A DNA stretch of 9,462 nt from Planctomycetota bacterium (GTDB taxonomy: Bacteria > Planctomycetota > Planctomycetia > Pirellulales > Thermoguttaceae). The stretch covers positions 1 to 9,462 of the forward strand of contig JAJYGU010000141.1 in the NCBI GenBank assembly GCA_021784975.1, written 5' to 3'. How positions within the stretch are numbered: the first letter of the stretch is position 1; each line of letters starts with the position of its first letter. The notes beneath the pieces were generated by a model. The model saw nothing but the letters and a program-made list of their open reading frames with translations. It had not been told where the DNA came from and ran no database searches. Positions 1 through 6,205 of this stretch are shown piece by piece. Both the position numbers and the translations under genes were made by a program.

Positions 1-503
1 GGGTGCGGCTTGGTTGCCGGGCTGGTGGGAGGCTCGACCACCGATCGCTGGTGACAAAACAACAGGTGGGGTAGCCCCAGCCGGGTGGCGATCAGTTCTT
101 TGAGCCGAATGGTGGCCGGCGCTTGACGGCGGGGAAACTCGGCGACAAACGCGACGCCCGTCTCCTCGGCACGACGCTTGATCAACTGCGTCTCTTCGGT
201 GGACAGATCGAGGCCGGCGGCACAGTAAACGGCCTTGCCCGCCTCACAGGCCGCCAGGATCGGCAAGGCTCCGTACCACTGCGGCGAGAGGACCATGACC
301 GCGTCGATGTCCTCTCGGCAGGCCAGGGCGCGGTAGCCGTCGACCGGGTCGGCATGAAACTCCTCGGCCGCCTGCTCGGCCCGCCGCCCAACTTGATCGC
401 AAACCGCCCGGATCTCGAAGCGGTCGGCCATCGCCCGCAGGGCCGGCGCATGACGCGCGTGCCAAACGTCTCCCAAGCCCACCAAACCGACGCGAAGTCT
501 CAT
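1..503 (-). CDS. Gfo/Idh/MocA-family oxidoreductase, N-terminal part (3' end beyond left edge)
   Basis: This is a partial gene; 167 codons are visible from the ATG at 501-503, and the C-terminal substrate-binding domain lies outside the window. The N-terminus is a Rossmann NAD(P)-binding fold: a strand-loop-helix with G6, G9 and G11 (VGLVGLGDVWHARH, residues 5-18), then a second strand ending in AVCD (33-36). The segment DIDAVMVLSPQWYGALPILAACEAGKAVY (65-93) is typical of the family. These enzymes usually oxidise or reduce sugars, inositols and related compounds with a nicotinamide cofactor. At residues 94-97, where the family normally has C-E-K-P, this protein reads C-A-A-G, so the usual catalytic or structural lysine is absent. 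It may have an unusual mechanism or be a non-catalytic paralogue. The start is chosen because the Rossmann strand begins at once after it; no strong Shine-Dalgarno is visible. Family assignment is firm, substrate unknown. Confidence 0.85.
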   Translation of the reverse strand, partial: MRLRVGLVGLGDVWHARHAPALRAMADRFEIRAVCDQVGRRAEQAAEEFHADPVDGYRALACREDIDAVMVLSPQWYGALPILAACEAGKAVYCAAGLDLSTEETQLIKRRAEETGVAFVAEFPRRQAPATIRLKELIATRLGLPHLLFCHQRSVVEPPTSPATKPH

Positions 504-550
504 AGAAAAAAATTCCAGTCGCCCCCCTCGGTCGTAGCATCGTCTCGCTC

Positions 551-580
551 ATTATATCGGCTTGCCTCCGCCTATCTCAA
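551..580 (-). promoter_or_regulatory. Candidate sigma70-type promoter for the Gfo/Idh-family gene
   Basis: Read on the minus strand, TTGAGA (575-580) and a perfect TATAAT (551-556) are separated by 18 bp. The start point would fall near 544, about 40 nt before the ATG at 503. The match to the consensus is good and the placement suits the gene. No repressor operator is evident. Confidence 0.5.
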
Positions 581-866
581 TGGGCGCGGCGCGGAAGTCT
601 GGGTTTCGGCGCGACTTACGTTGCCGACTCGAATGTCGCGGGAAACGGGGGATTTCCCTCGTCTTGGCCGGTCCGCTATTTCTCGGTGACGGTAAGAAAA
701 AACCCCAGTCTACTTATCCGGAAAAATCACCCGGACCCCTACTTGCACTTTTAGTTGACCCAATTACACTGGGGCGATCTTTCCTCGGAACGACACCCCG
801 TAGCGAGCGAGTTTGTGGTCGCTCAATCTGTAAGTTAACCCCTAAAACGAGAAATGGAGGCTAGCG
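581..866. other. Non-coding intergenic region between divergent genes
   Basis: This is the rest of the 363-bp spacer (504-866) between the minus-strand oxidoreductase and the plus-strand thioredoxin-fold gene. Open frames here have no recognisable protein features and their amino-acid composition looks like translated noise. Apart from the two candidate promoters and the Shine-Dalgarno at 855-860, I see no repeat, RNA gene or terminator. Confidence 0.5.
743..770 (+). promoter_or_regulatory. Weak candidate promoter for the thioredoxin-fold gene
   Basis: TTGCAC (743-748) and TACACT (765-770) are 16 bp apart. Each matches the sigma70 consensus at four of six positions. Transcription would begin near 777 and leave a leader of about 90 nt. 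Similar matches occur by chance, so this is only the best candidate in the spacer. Confidence 0.25.
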
Positions 867-1364
867 ATGACCCCCATGCTGTGCGCAGGCATTCTACAAG
901 CCGCGATTTTGGCCACCGGCGCCGATGCGACCGCCAACCAGGCCCTGCCCCCGAGCGGAGCCCCGAGGCAGGCAGTTGCCAAGCCCGAGAGCTACAAGGA
1001 AGCCCACCGGGTGACGACTGCCACCGGCAAGCCGATGGTGGTGATGGTCAGCACGGATTGGTGTGTGCCATGCCAGATGATGAAGAAGAAGATCTTGCCG
1101 CGGGTCCGCGCGGGGGGCCTGTTGCGAAAGGTCGCCTTCGCCATGGTCAACGCCGACCGGGAGCGGGAGTTGGCCGAGAAGCTGACCGACGGCGGACCGG
1201 TTCCGCAACTGGTCATGTTTCGCAAGACGTCTCACGGATGGCTGCGGCGACGGCTGGTCGGGGCGCAGAGCGTGGAGACGGTCGAACAGTTTATCAACGA
1301 AGGGTTGGCCCAGGACGGGGGCGACAAGAAGCCGCACTCGGGCGCCAAGGACCACCACGGCTAA
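867..1364 (+). CDS. Thioredoxin-fold protein with CVPC active site, probably exported
   Basis: A 165-residue protein with a thioredoxin fold. The strand KPMVVMVSTDWCVPCQMMKK (residues 55-74) carries the redox pair C66 and C69, and the cis-proline opposite the active site is P113 in GPVPQLVMF. The CVPC centre differs from the CGPC of classical thioredoxins. Residues 1-25 are weakly hydrophobic and end in an AxA-like stretch (ATANQA), so a signal peptide is possible, though it lacks the usual basic start. A charged, histidine-containing tail (about 150-165) follows the domain. The start is supported by TGGAGG (855-860), 6 nt before the ATG. Known relatives reduce disulfides or serve thiol-disulfide exchange in the cell envelope; the partner here is unknown. 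It is transcribed towards sufD and stops 8 bp from the sufD stop codon. Confidence 0.85.
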   Translation: MTPMLCAGILQAAILATGADATANQALPPSGAPRQAVAKPESYKEAHRVTTATGKPMVVMVSTDWCVPCQMMKKKILPRVRAGGLLRKVAFAMVNADRERELAEKLTDGGPVPQLVMFRKTSHGWLRRRLVGAQSVETVEQFINEGLAQDGGDKKPHSGAKDHHG

Positions 1365-1372
1365 CTGCCAAG

Positions 1373-2689
1373 TCACCGATACTCGCGGATCCGCCGGCCC
1401 ACCGCCGCCGCCAAGGCGTCACGGACGCTTGGGATGGTCACCCGGTCGAACACCTGCTGGAAGAAGCCGGTGACGATCAAGCGGATCGCCTCCTGACGGT
1501 TTAGGCCGCGGCAGCCGGCGTAGAAGATCAGTTCGTCGTCGACGCAGCCGGCGGTTGCGCCGTGCGAGCACTTCACGTCGTCGGCCTGGATTTCCAAGCC
1601 GGGGATGGAGTCGGCTCGGGCGTCCTCGGACAAGAGCAGGTTGTCGTCGCGCTGGTAACCGTCGGTCTTCTGGGCGTCGCGGTCGACCTTGATCATCCCC
1701 CGCCACACCAACCGTGACGTGTCTTGCAGGGCGCCCTTGTAGAGCAGGTCGCTCTTGCAGGCAGGGGCTTGATGATGCTGCAAGGTGTGGTAGGAAAGGT
1801 GCTGCTTGCCCTCGGTGAACATCACCCCGTTGACCTGCGTTTCCGAGTGTGGGCCGATCAAGCTCACGTGCTGATTGACTTTGGCCAGCCTTCCGCCCAG
1901 GGCCCCGATGGTCCACTGCAAGGTAGCGTGGCGATCCACCAGGGCATGTTGATGGGCGAAGTGCCAGACGCCCGTCCCCCAGTCCTGCAAGTTGACGTAC
2001 CGCAATCGGGCCCTCGGCCGCAGGTAGATCTCGATAGCGCCGCAATGCAGACCGATGGCCGCCGCCTCGCGGCTGGCGGTCTCCGCCAACACAGTGGCTT
2101 CGGCGCCTTCATCCAAGATGATTAACACGTGGCCGAAATCGACCCCGCCCGGCGAAAGCGCCGACAGCATGTGCAGCGGCTGCTCGACCACCAGCCCCCT
2201 GGGCACGTAGAGCACGACGCCGCCCGACCAGCAGGCCGCGTGCAGGGCGGCAAACTTGTCGGCGCTGCCGTCGACCGCCGCGAACAAATACGGACGAAAC
2301 CGCTCGACCAGGTCGTCGTCCTGGCTGGCCATCCACGCATCCAGGCTGCCGAACACAACGCCTTGCCGGGCAAGCTGGTCGTCGAGCTGACCTGAGAAGA
2401 ACCGGCTGTCGCAAGTCGTAGCCGTGCCGCCCAGAGCCACTCCCTCGCCCAGCACCGCCCGCGGCAACGCCCGTCCATCCGCCGATGGACCTGGCAAGGC
2501 GAACTGGTCGAGGTGGAAGCCGCGAATGTCGGTCCGCATCCACTCTTCCAGGCTCCGGTCGGGCAGGGGCAATTCCTGGAACGTTTCCCATGCCCGGCGG
2601 CGCAACGCCGTCAGCCATGCCGGTTCGCGGCGCTCGGCCAGAAAGGCCTCAAAAGTCTCGGTGTCGAAGCGGGTGGAAAGCTGGGGCAC
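1373..2689 (-). CDS. sufD: Fe-S cluster assembly protein SufD
   Basis: A 438-residue SufB/SufD-family protein, last gene of the nuoB-sufC-sufB-sufD run. SufD pairs with SufB and both bind SufC ATPase to make the cytoplasmic SufBCD scaffold for Fe-S cluster assembly. An N-terminal helical region (about 1-60, with REPAWLTALRRRAWETFQ) leads into the right-handed beta-helix core. The C-terminal signature includes MIKVDRDAQKTDGYQ (332-346), SIPGLEIQADDVKCSHGATAG (361-381) with the conserved H376, and a final helical domain (about 384-438). It has the SufD-type DDVKCSHGAT motif rather than the GHEASVSRIGEEQ of its neighbour SufB. The first usable start is GTG at 2687-2689; an in-frame stop lies at 2705-2707 and the next methionine is residue 51, so this start is likely despite the lack of a Shine-Dalgarno. 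It ends 8 bp from the convergent thioredoxin-fold gene with no terminator hairpin seen between them. Confidence 0.95.
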   Translation of the reverse strand: MPQLSTRFDTETFEAFLAERREPAWLTALRRRAWETFQELPLPDRSLEEWMRTDIRGFHLDQFALPGPSADGRALPRAVLGEGVALGGTATTCDSRFFSGQLDDQLARQGVVFGSLDAWMASQDDDLVERFRPYLFAAVDGSADKFAALHAACWSGGVVLYVPRGLVVEQPLHMLSALSPGGVDFGHVLIILDEGAEATVLAETASREAAAIGLHCGAIEIYLRPRARLRYVNLQDWGTGVWHFAHQHALVDRHATLQWTIGALGGRLAKVNQHVSLIGPHSETQVNGVMFTEGKQHLSYHTLQHHQAPACKSDLLYKGALQDTSRLVWRGMIKVDRDAQKTDGYQRDDNLLLSEDARADSIPGLEIQADDVKCSHGATAGCVDDELIFYAGCRGLNRQEAIRLIVTGFFQQVFDRVTIPSVRDALAAAVGRRIREYR

Positions 2690-2693
2690 AACA

Positions 2694-2875
2694 GAGATCA
2701 GAGGTCAGAGGTCAGGGATTGCAGCGTGGGGCGCGAGCCGTGAGGGGTGGGGCGTGCAATGCAAAACGAAAAAAGCAAAAGGCAGAATACTCTGCTTCCA
2801 ACTCCTTGCTCCCAGGCCCCACTTCGCGCCAAACTCTTGCATTTTACATTTTGCAATTTTCATTTTGCATTTTCC
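2694..2875. repeat. Degenerate 7-nt-periodic (heptad) intergenic repeat tract
   Basis: The sufB-sufD gap is built largely of 7-nt units. On the plus strand, GAGATCA, GAGGTCA, GAGGTCA are in tandem at 2694-2714. From 2726 a second phase runs GTGGGGC, GCGAGCC, GTGAGGG, GTGGGGC, GTGCAAT, GCAAAAC, GAAAAAA, GCAAAAG, GCAGAAT, nine consecutive heptads that all begin with G. At the other end, ATTTT recurs at 2841, 2848, 2856, 2862 and 2869. GCAGA (2782-2786) and TCTGC (2791-2795) can form a small hairpin. The pattern resembles in concept the short tandemly repeated heptanucleotides described in cyanobacteria; a family name for this tract is not known to me. It is transcribed with the operon if sufD shares the nuoB promoter. 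Confidence 0.65.
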
Positions 2876-2879
2876 GACC

Positions 2880-4283
2880 CTATCCAACGGTCCCTTCCAT
2901 CTGCAGTTCGATGAGCCGGTTCATCTCGACCGCGTACTCCATGGGGAGCTCCTTGACCAGCGGCTCGATGAAGCCGCTGACGATCATGGTGGCCGCCTCG
3001 GCCTCGGTCAGCCCGCGGCTGGTGAGGTAGAACAACTGCTCCTCGCCGATCCGCGATACGCTGGCCTCGTGTCCGACCATCACGTTCTGCTCCTCAATCT
3101 CGAGGTAGGGGTAGGTGTCGCTGCGGCTGAGGGGATCGAGGATCAAGGCATCGCAGACCACGTTCGACTTCGAGTGGTGCGCGCCTTTGCAGGCCCGCAC
3201 CAGGCCGCGATAGCTCGACCGTCCGCCGTTTTTAGAGATCGACTTGGAGACGATCCGACCGGAGGTATAGGGGGCGCAGTGGACCAGCTTGGCCCCGGCG
3301 TCTTGATGTTGGCCGGCCGAAGCAAAGGCCACCGAAAGGACCTCCCCCCGCGCGCCGGGCTCCATCATGTAGATCGACGGATACTTCATGGTTAGCCGGC
3401 TGCCGAGGTTGCCGTCGACCCACTCGACCAGGGAATCGGCGTAGGCCACCGCCCGCTTGGTGACCAGGTTGTAGATGTTGTTGGCCCAGTTCTGGATGGT
3501 GGTGTAGCGGACGCGGGAGTTCTTCTTGGCGATTACTTCCACCACGGCGGCGTGCAGGCTGTCGGTGCTGTACATCGGGGCGGTGCAGCCTTCGACGTAG
3601 TGCACCTGGGCGCCTTCATCGACGATGATCAACGTCCGCTCGAACTGGCCCATGTTGGCGGCGTTGATGCGGAAGTATGCCTGCAAGGGGAACTCGACGT
3701 GCACGCCGGGCGGCACGTAGATGAACGACCCACCCGACCAGACCGCCGAGTTCAGGGCGGCGAACTTGTTGTCGCCGGGCGGAATGATCGTGCCGAAATA
3801 CTGCTTGACCAGGTCGGGGTGCTCGCGGACGGCGGTGTCGGTGTCGGTGAAGATCACTCCCCGCCGCGACATCTCCTCGCGCAAGGAGCCATAAACGACT
3901 TCACTCTCATACTGAGCCTTCACCCCCGCCAGGAACTTCTTCTCCGCCTCGGGGATGCCCAGCTTGTCGAAGGTATTCTTGATCTCGGGCGGCACCTCAT
4001 CCCACGACTTGGCCGAGTGGTCGGTCGGCTTAAGGTAATAGTAGATGTTGTCGAAGGCCACCTGAATGTCGCCACCCCAGCGCGGCATGGGCTTCGACTC
4101 GAAGGTCTCCAAACTCTGCAAGCGAAAGTCGCGCATCCAGGCCGGCTCGCGCTTCATTTCCGAGATCTCGGCCACGATGCCCCGGTCCAAGCCCCGGCGG
4201 GCCTTGAACACGTAGCGTTCTTCGTTGCGAAAATCGTATTTGTTGATCTCGCCAATCGGATCGAGGCGAATATCGGCAGCCAT
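2880..4283 (-). CDS. sufB: Fe-S cluster assembly scaffold SufB
   Basis: A 467-residue SufB, normal length for the family. SufB is the main scaffold subunit: it receives sulfur from the desulfurase system and, with SufC and SufD, builds nascent Fe-S clusters in the cytoplasm. Recognisable blocks are FKARRGLDRGIVAEISEMKREPAWM-like N-terminal sequence (26-50), the beta-helix core with NKFAALNSAVWSGGSFIYVPPGV (172-194), SYRGLVRACKGAHHSKSN (357-374) and GHEASVSRIGEEQLFY (404-419). C377 in NVVCDALIL sits where I would place the conserved scaffold cysteine; other cysteines are 233, 336 and 365. The N-terminus lacks a CxxC cluster motif. The ATG at 4281-4283 is preceded by GGAGGA (4291-4296) at 7 nt, lying inside the end of sufC, from which it is separated by only 2 bp. 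Close coupling of scaffold and ATPase synthesis is therefore likely. Confidence 0.97.
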   Translation of the reverse strand: MAADIRLDPIGEINKYDFRNEERYVFKARRGLDRGIVAEISEMKREPAWMRDFRLQSLETFESKPMPRWGGDIQVAFDNIYYYLKPTDHSAKSWDEVPPEIKNTFDKLGIPEAEKKFLAGVKAQYESEVVYGSLREEMSRRGVIFTDTDTAVREHPDLVKQYFGTIIPPGDNKFAALNSAVWSGGSFIYVPPGVHVEFPLQAYFRINAANMGQFERTLIIVDEGAQVHYVEGCTAPMYSTDSLHAAVVEVIAKKNSRVRYTTIQNWANNIYNLVTKRAVAYADSLVEWVDGNLGSRLTMKYPSIYMMEPGARGEVLSVAFASAGQHQDAGAKLVHCAPYTSGRIVSKSISKNGGRSSYRGLVRACKGAHHSKSNVVCDALILDPLSRSDTYPYLEIEEQNVMVGHEASVSRIGEEQLFYLTSRGLTEAEAATMIVSGFIEPLVKELPMEYAVEMNRLIELQMEGTVG

Positions 4284-4285
4284 GA

Positions 4286-5128
4286 TCAGTTCCTCCCCTC
4301 ATGATTCGCCGCCGGAGAGGTGGCCAGCATTGCCTCCAAGGCGTCTTCGTCGGCGGCCGCTTCGGGATGGGCAGCGCGGATGCGGTCGTAACCCTGCTTG
4401 TGCAGTTGCCAGGCCAACTCGGGTCCGCCCGTCTCCACGAGCCGCCCCCCCAGCATCACGTGAGTGACATCGGGCCGGTTGTGCTCCAATAGTTGTTCGT
4501 GATGGGTGATGATGAGGATGCCCATTTCGCGGCCGCCGATCTGGGCGATGCTCTGGCTGGCCAGGCGGACGGCGTCGACATCCAGCCCGCTGTCGGTCTC
4601 GTCCAGCACGGCGTACTTCGGCCGCAGCATGGCCATCTGCAGGATCTCGGCCCGCTTCATCTCCCCGCCGGAAAAGCCGTCGTTGACGTAGCGGCGGGCA
4701 AACTCCGGGTCCATCTTGAGTTGCTGCATTTTCTCGTTCAATTCCTTGCGGAACTGCCGCATCGGAATCAATTCCTCGCCTTCCTTGCGATCGGGATGAC
4801 GCATGTTGGTGGCCGCGTGGCGGAGAAAGTCGGCCATTTTCACGCCGGGAATCGCCACCGGCCGCTGAAAGGCCAGGAAGAGGCCGCCGCGGGCCCGCTC
4901 GTGGGGCGCCATCGCCAACAGGTCGCGGCCGTCCAACTCGATCCGCCCGCCGGTCACTCGATAGCCAGGATGCCCCATCAACGCGAAGCCGAGGGTCGTC
5001 TTGCCCGAGCCGTTCGGCCCCATCAGGGCGTGGACTTCCCCGCGATGAATTTTCAGGCTGACGCCGCGAAGGATCGGCTTCTCGCCGACGCTTACGTACA
5101 GGTCGGCAATCGTCAATGCTTCGCTCAT
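4286..5128 (-). CDS. sufC: Fe-S cluster assembly ATPase SufC
   Basis: A 280-residue ABC-type ATPase, the energy-using subunit of SufBCD; it is soluble and not a transporter component. Motifs are all present: Walker A GPNGSGKTT (37-45), Q-loop Q88 in AFQRP, signature FSGGE (152-156) followed by the SufC-typical MKRAEILQM, Walker B YAVLDET with E177, D-loop SGLD (180-183) and switch histidine H209 in ITHH. The protein is about 30 residues longer than the E. coli form (248 residues), owing to an alanine- and glutamate-rich tail after about residue 250. Its ATG (5126-5128) overlaps the nuoB stop as ATGA, and no clear Shine-Dalgarno precedes it, so translation probably depends on ribosomes finishing nuoB. 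The gene order C-B-D differs from the B-C-D order of E. coli and the C-D-S-U-B order of B. subtilis. Confidence 0.97.
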   Translation of the reverse strand: MSEALTIADLYVSVGEKPILRGVSLKIHRGEVHALMGPNGSGKTTLGFALMGHPGYRVTGGRIELDGRDLLAMAPHERARGGLFLAFQRPVAIPGVKMADFLRHAATNMRHPDRKEGEELIPMRQFRKELNEKMQQLKMDPEFARRYVNDGFSGGEMKRAEILQMAMLRPKYAVLDETDSGLDVDAVRLASQSIAQIGGREMGILIITHHEQLLEHNRPDVTHVMLGGRLVETGGPELAWQLHKQGYDRIRAAHPEAAADEDALEAMLATSPAANHEGRN

Positions 5129-5781
5129 GCTGTTTTCGCTGACTGGGCAGGCTTTTCCGCCCCGTCGCCCGGGGCAATCGGTTGAATTTCCTCGACGCGA
5201 ACGAAACCACGGGGCAGCGGAAAAGGCACCTCGTCTTGGACCTTCTTCCCCCGACGCCCTAAATAGCTCAGCCAGCTTCCGCCGTCGCCCGGCTGCCGGG
5301 CAATCCGCTGGCAGGCAATCTTTTCCTGCAATCGCATCAGCCCTTCCAACAGCGAATCGGGACGCGGCGGGCAGCCCGGCACGTATACATCCACGGGCAC
5401 GATCAGGTCAACCCCGCGGACCACATGGTAGCCATACTCGAAATAGGGGCCGCCGGCGACCGTACAGGCCCCCATGGCGATCACGTATTTCGGCTCCGGC
5501 ATCTGCTGATACAGGCGCTGGATGCGACTGGCCATCTTGTAGGTCACCGTGCCGGCGACAATCATCAAATCGGCCTGTCGCGGACTGGCCCGAAAGGCCC
5601 CCGCCCCAAAGCGGTCCAAGTCGAAGCGGCCCGCCCCGGTCGACATCATTTCGATGGCACAGCAGGCGATGCCGAACGTCATGGGCCACAAGCTACCCTG
5701 GCGGGCCCAATTGATTGCCTGCTCCAACGTGGCGGTTACCACATTCTCTTCAAACCGCCCTTCAATCCAAGGTTGTGTCAT
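5125..5781 (-). CDS. nuoB: NADH-quinone oxidoreductase subunit B (NuoB, cluster N2 protein)
   Basis: A 218-residue NuoB/20-kDa subunit of respiratory complex I, at the junction of its peripheral arm with the membrane. It carries the terminal [4Fe-4S] cluster N2, which passes electrons to quinone. All four expected ligands are visible: the adjacent pair C40-C41 in GIACCAIEMM, C106 in AMGACTVAGG, and C137 in VPGCPPRPDSL. Family hallmarks SPRQADLMIVAGTVT (66-80) and GVDLIVPVDVYVPG (123-136) are intact. A less conserved tail of about 50 residues rich in Pro, Gly and Ala follows. The start at 5779-5781 is supported by GAGGTG (5790-5795) at 8 nt; an in-frame GTG 19 codons upstream lacks such support. 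Unusually, no other nuo gene adjoins it. It is the first gene of an operon with sufC, sufB and sufD, overlapping sufC by 4 bp. A NuoB-like paralogue outside complex I is possible, though the cluster residues argue for function. Confidence 0.93.
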   Translation of the reverse strand: MTQPWIEGRFEENVVTATLEQAINWARQGSLWPMTFGIACCAIEMMSTGAGRFDLDRFGAGAFRASPRQADLMIVAGTVTYKMASRIQRLYQQMPEPKYVIAMGACTVAGGPYFEYGYHVVRGVDLIVPVDVYVPGCPPRPDSLLEGLMRLQEKIACQRIARQPGDGGSWLSYLGRRGKKVQDEVPFPLPRGFVRVEEIQPIAPGDGAEKPAQSAKTA

Positions 5782-5789
5782 CGCGGGTT

Positions 5790-5795
5790 CACCTC
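5790..5795 (-). promoter_or_regulatory. Shine-Dalgarno that fixes the nuoB start
   Basis: GAGGTG on the minus strand lies 8 nt before the ATG at 5779-5781. It favours this start over the in-frame GTG at 5836-5838. Confidence 0.65.
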
Positions 5796-5821
5796 GAATA
5801 ACCTGATCGCTGTCTCGGTAC

Positions 5822-5861
5822 CGATCCAACTCCCACACAGAGTAGGCCCGAGCCTGGATCG
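5822..5861 (-). promoter_or_regulatory. Possible three-way-junction RNA element in the nuoB-sufCBD leader
   Basis: CGATCCA (5822-5828) pairs perfectly with TGGATCG (5855-5861). The enclosed 26 nt contain two further hairpins in plus-strand coordinates: ACTC/GAGT (5829-5832 with 5840-5843) and GGC/GCC (5845-5847 with 5852-5854). Only one unpaired base (5844) lies between them, and both abut the outer stem. In the RNA this would be a compact three-way junction ending about 27 nt before the nuoB Shine-Dalgarno. No known riboswitch class is recognised. A 7-bp inverted repeat can arise by chance, so this is tentative; it could instead be an operator-like inverted repeat. Confidence 0.3.
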
Positions 5862-5909
5862 AAAGCTAGTAGTATATCCCTCCGGCGACCAGCATGGAAC
5901 CTACGATGC

Positions 5910-5937
5910 ATTATAGGGCGGCCCCAATTTATGACAA
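5910..5937 (-). promoter_or_regulatory. Candidate sigma70-type promoter for nuoB-sufCBD
   Basis: On the minus strand, TTGTCA (5932-5937) and a perfect TATAAT (5910-5915) are 16 bp apart. Transcription would begin near 5903, giving a leader of about 120 nt before nuoB. A second possible -10 element, TATACT (5871-5876), lies nearer the gene but has a poor -35 partner. No binding site for a known Fe-S-sensing regulator is evident. Confidence 0.5.
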
Positions 5938-6205
5938 CTGAGCCTGGAAAAATCGCGGTTCGCTGTGATATCACCCAGACGGGGCATTGTCTGTGCCATT
6001 GCAGTCAAGCGTATTTTTTTCCGACGGGAGTGAACCCCTTCCCCGTTTTCATTCTCCATGCCTCTTTGTGCATCGCTGCCAGTTTATCGAATCCCCCTGT
6101 CTTCACAGGTAATTTTTCACTGGTCGTTAAAGCCCTCCAAGGCCGAATAATCAGGAGCACTGAAACGACTACTTCACGCGGCACCGATTCAGCGAAGGGT
6201 ACGAA
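5938..6205. other. AT-richer non-coding spacer upstream of the secreted-protein gene
   Basis: This stretch between divergent genes contains T runs (6013-6019 and 6113-6117) and is visibly less GC-rich than its surroundings. A short frame opens at 5931 but has no domain and overlaps the real gene at 6206 in another phase. A weak hairpin CCTGT/ACAGG (6096-6109) precedes the second T run. No convincing promoter for the 6206 gene could be picked out; the best -10-like hexamer is AATAAT (6146-6151) without a good -35. An undetected small RNA cannot be excluded. Confidence 0.4.

Noticed and set aside
1385..1394. Palindrome GCGGATCCGC near the end of sufD
   Set aside because: Ten-base palindromes are expected by chance in GC-rich coding sequence, and it lies inside conserved codons.
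854..1504. Long plus-strand frame overlapping the thioredoxin-fold gene and the end of sufD
   Set aside because: It is a different phase of the same region with low-complexity Arg/Gly/Ala content typical of GC-rich shadow frames.
2694..2875. CRISPR-like array
   Set aside because: Units are 7 nt, contiguous and degenerate, with no spacers and no cas genes.
2705..2887. Minus-strand 60-codon frame with K-C-K-M repeats after sufB
   Set aside because: The repeated residues are simply the translation of the ATTTT-type heptads; it begins with TTG inside the end of sufB and has no other support.
5782..5838. A 19-residue N-terminal extension of NuoB from a GTG at 5836-5838
   Set aside because: The internal ATG has a well-placed GAGGTG, and the extra residues do not look like NuoB.
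6096..6117. Hairpin CCTGT/ACAGG followed by TAATTTTT, terminator-like
   Set aside because: The stem is only 5 bp and no gene ends here; both neighbours are divergent, so a terminator has no obvious client.
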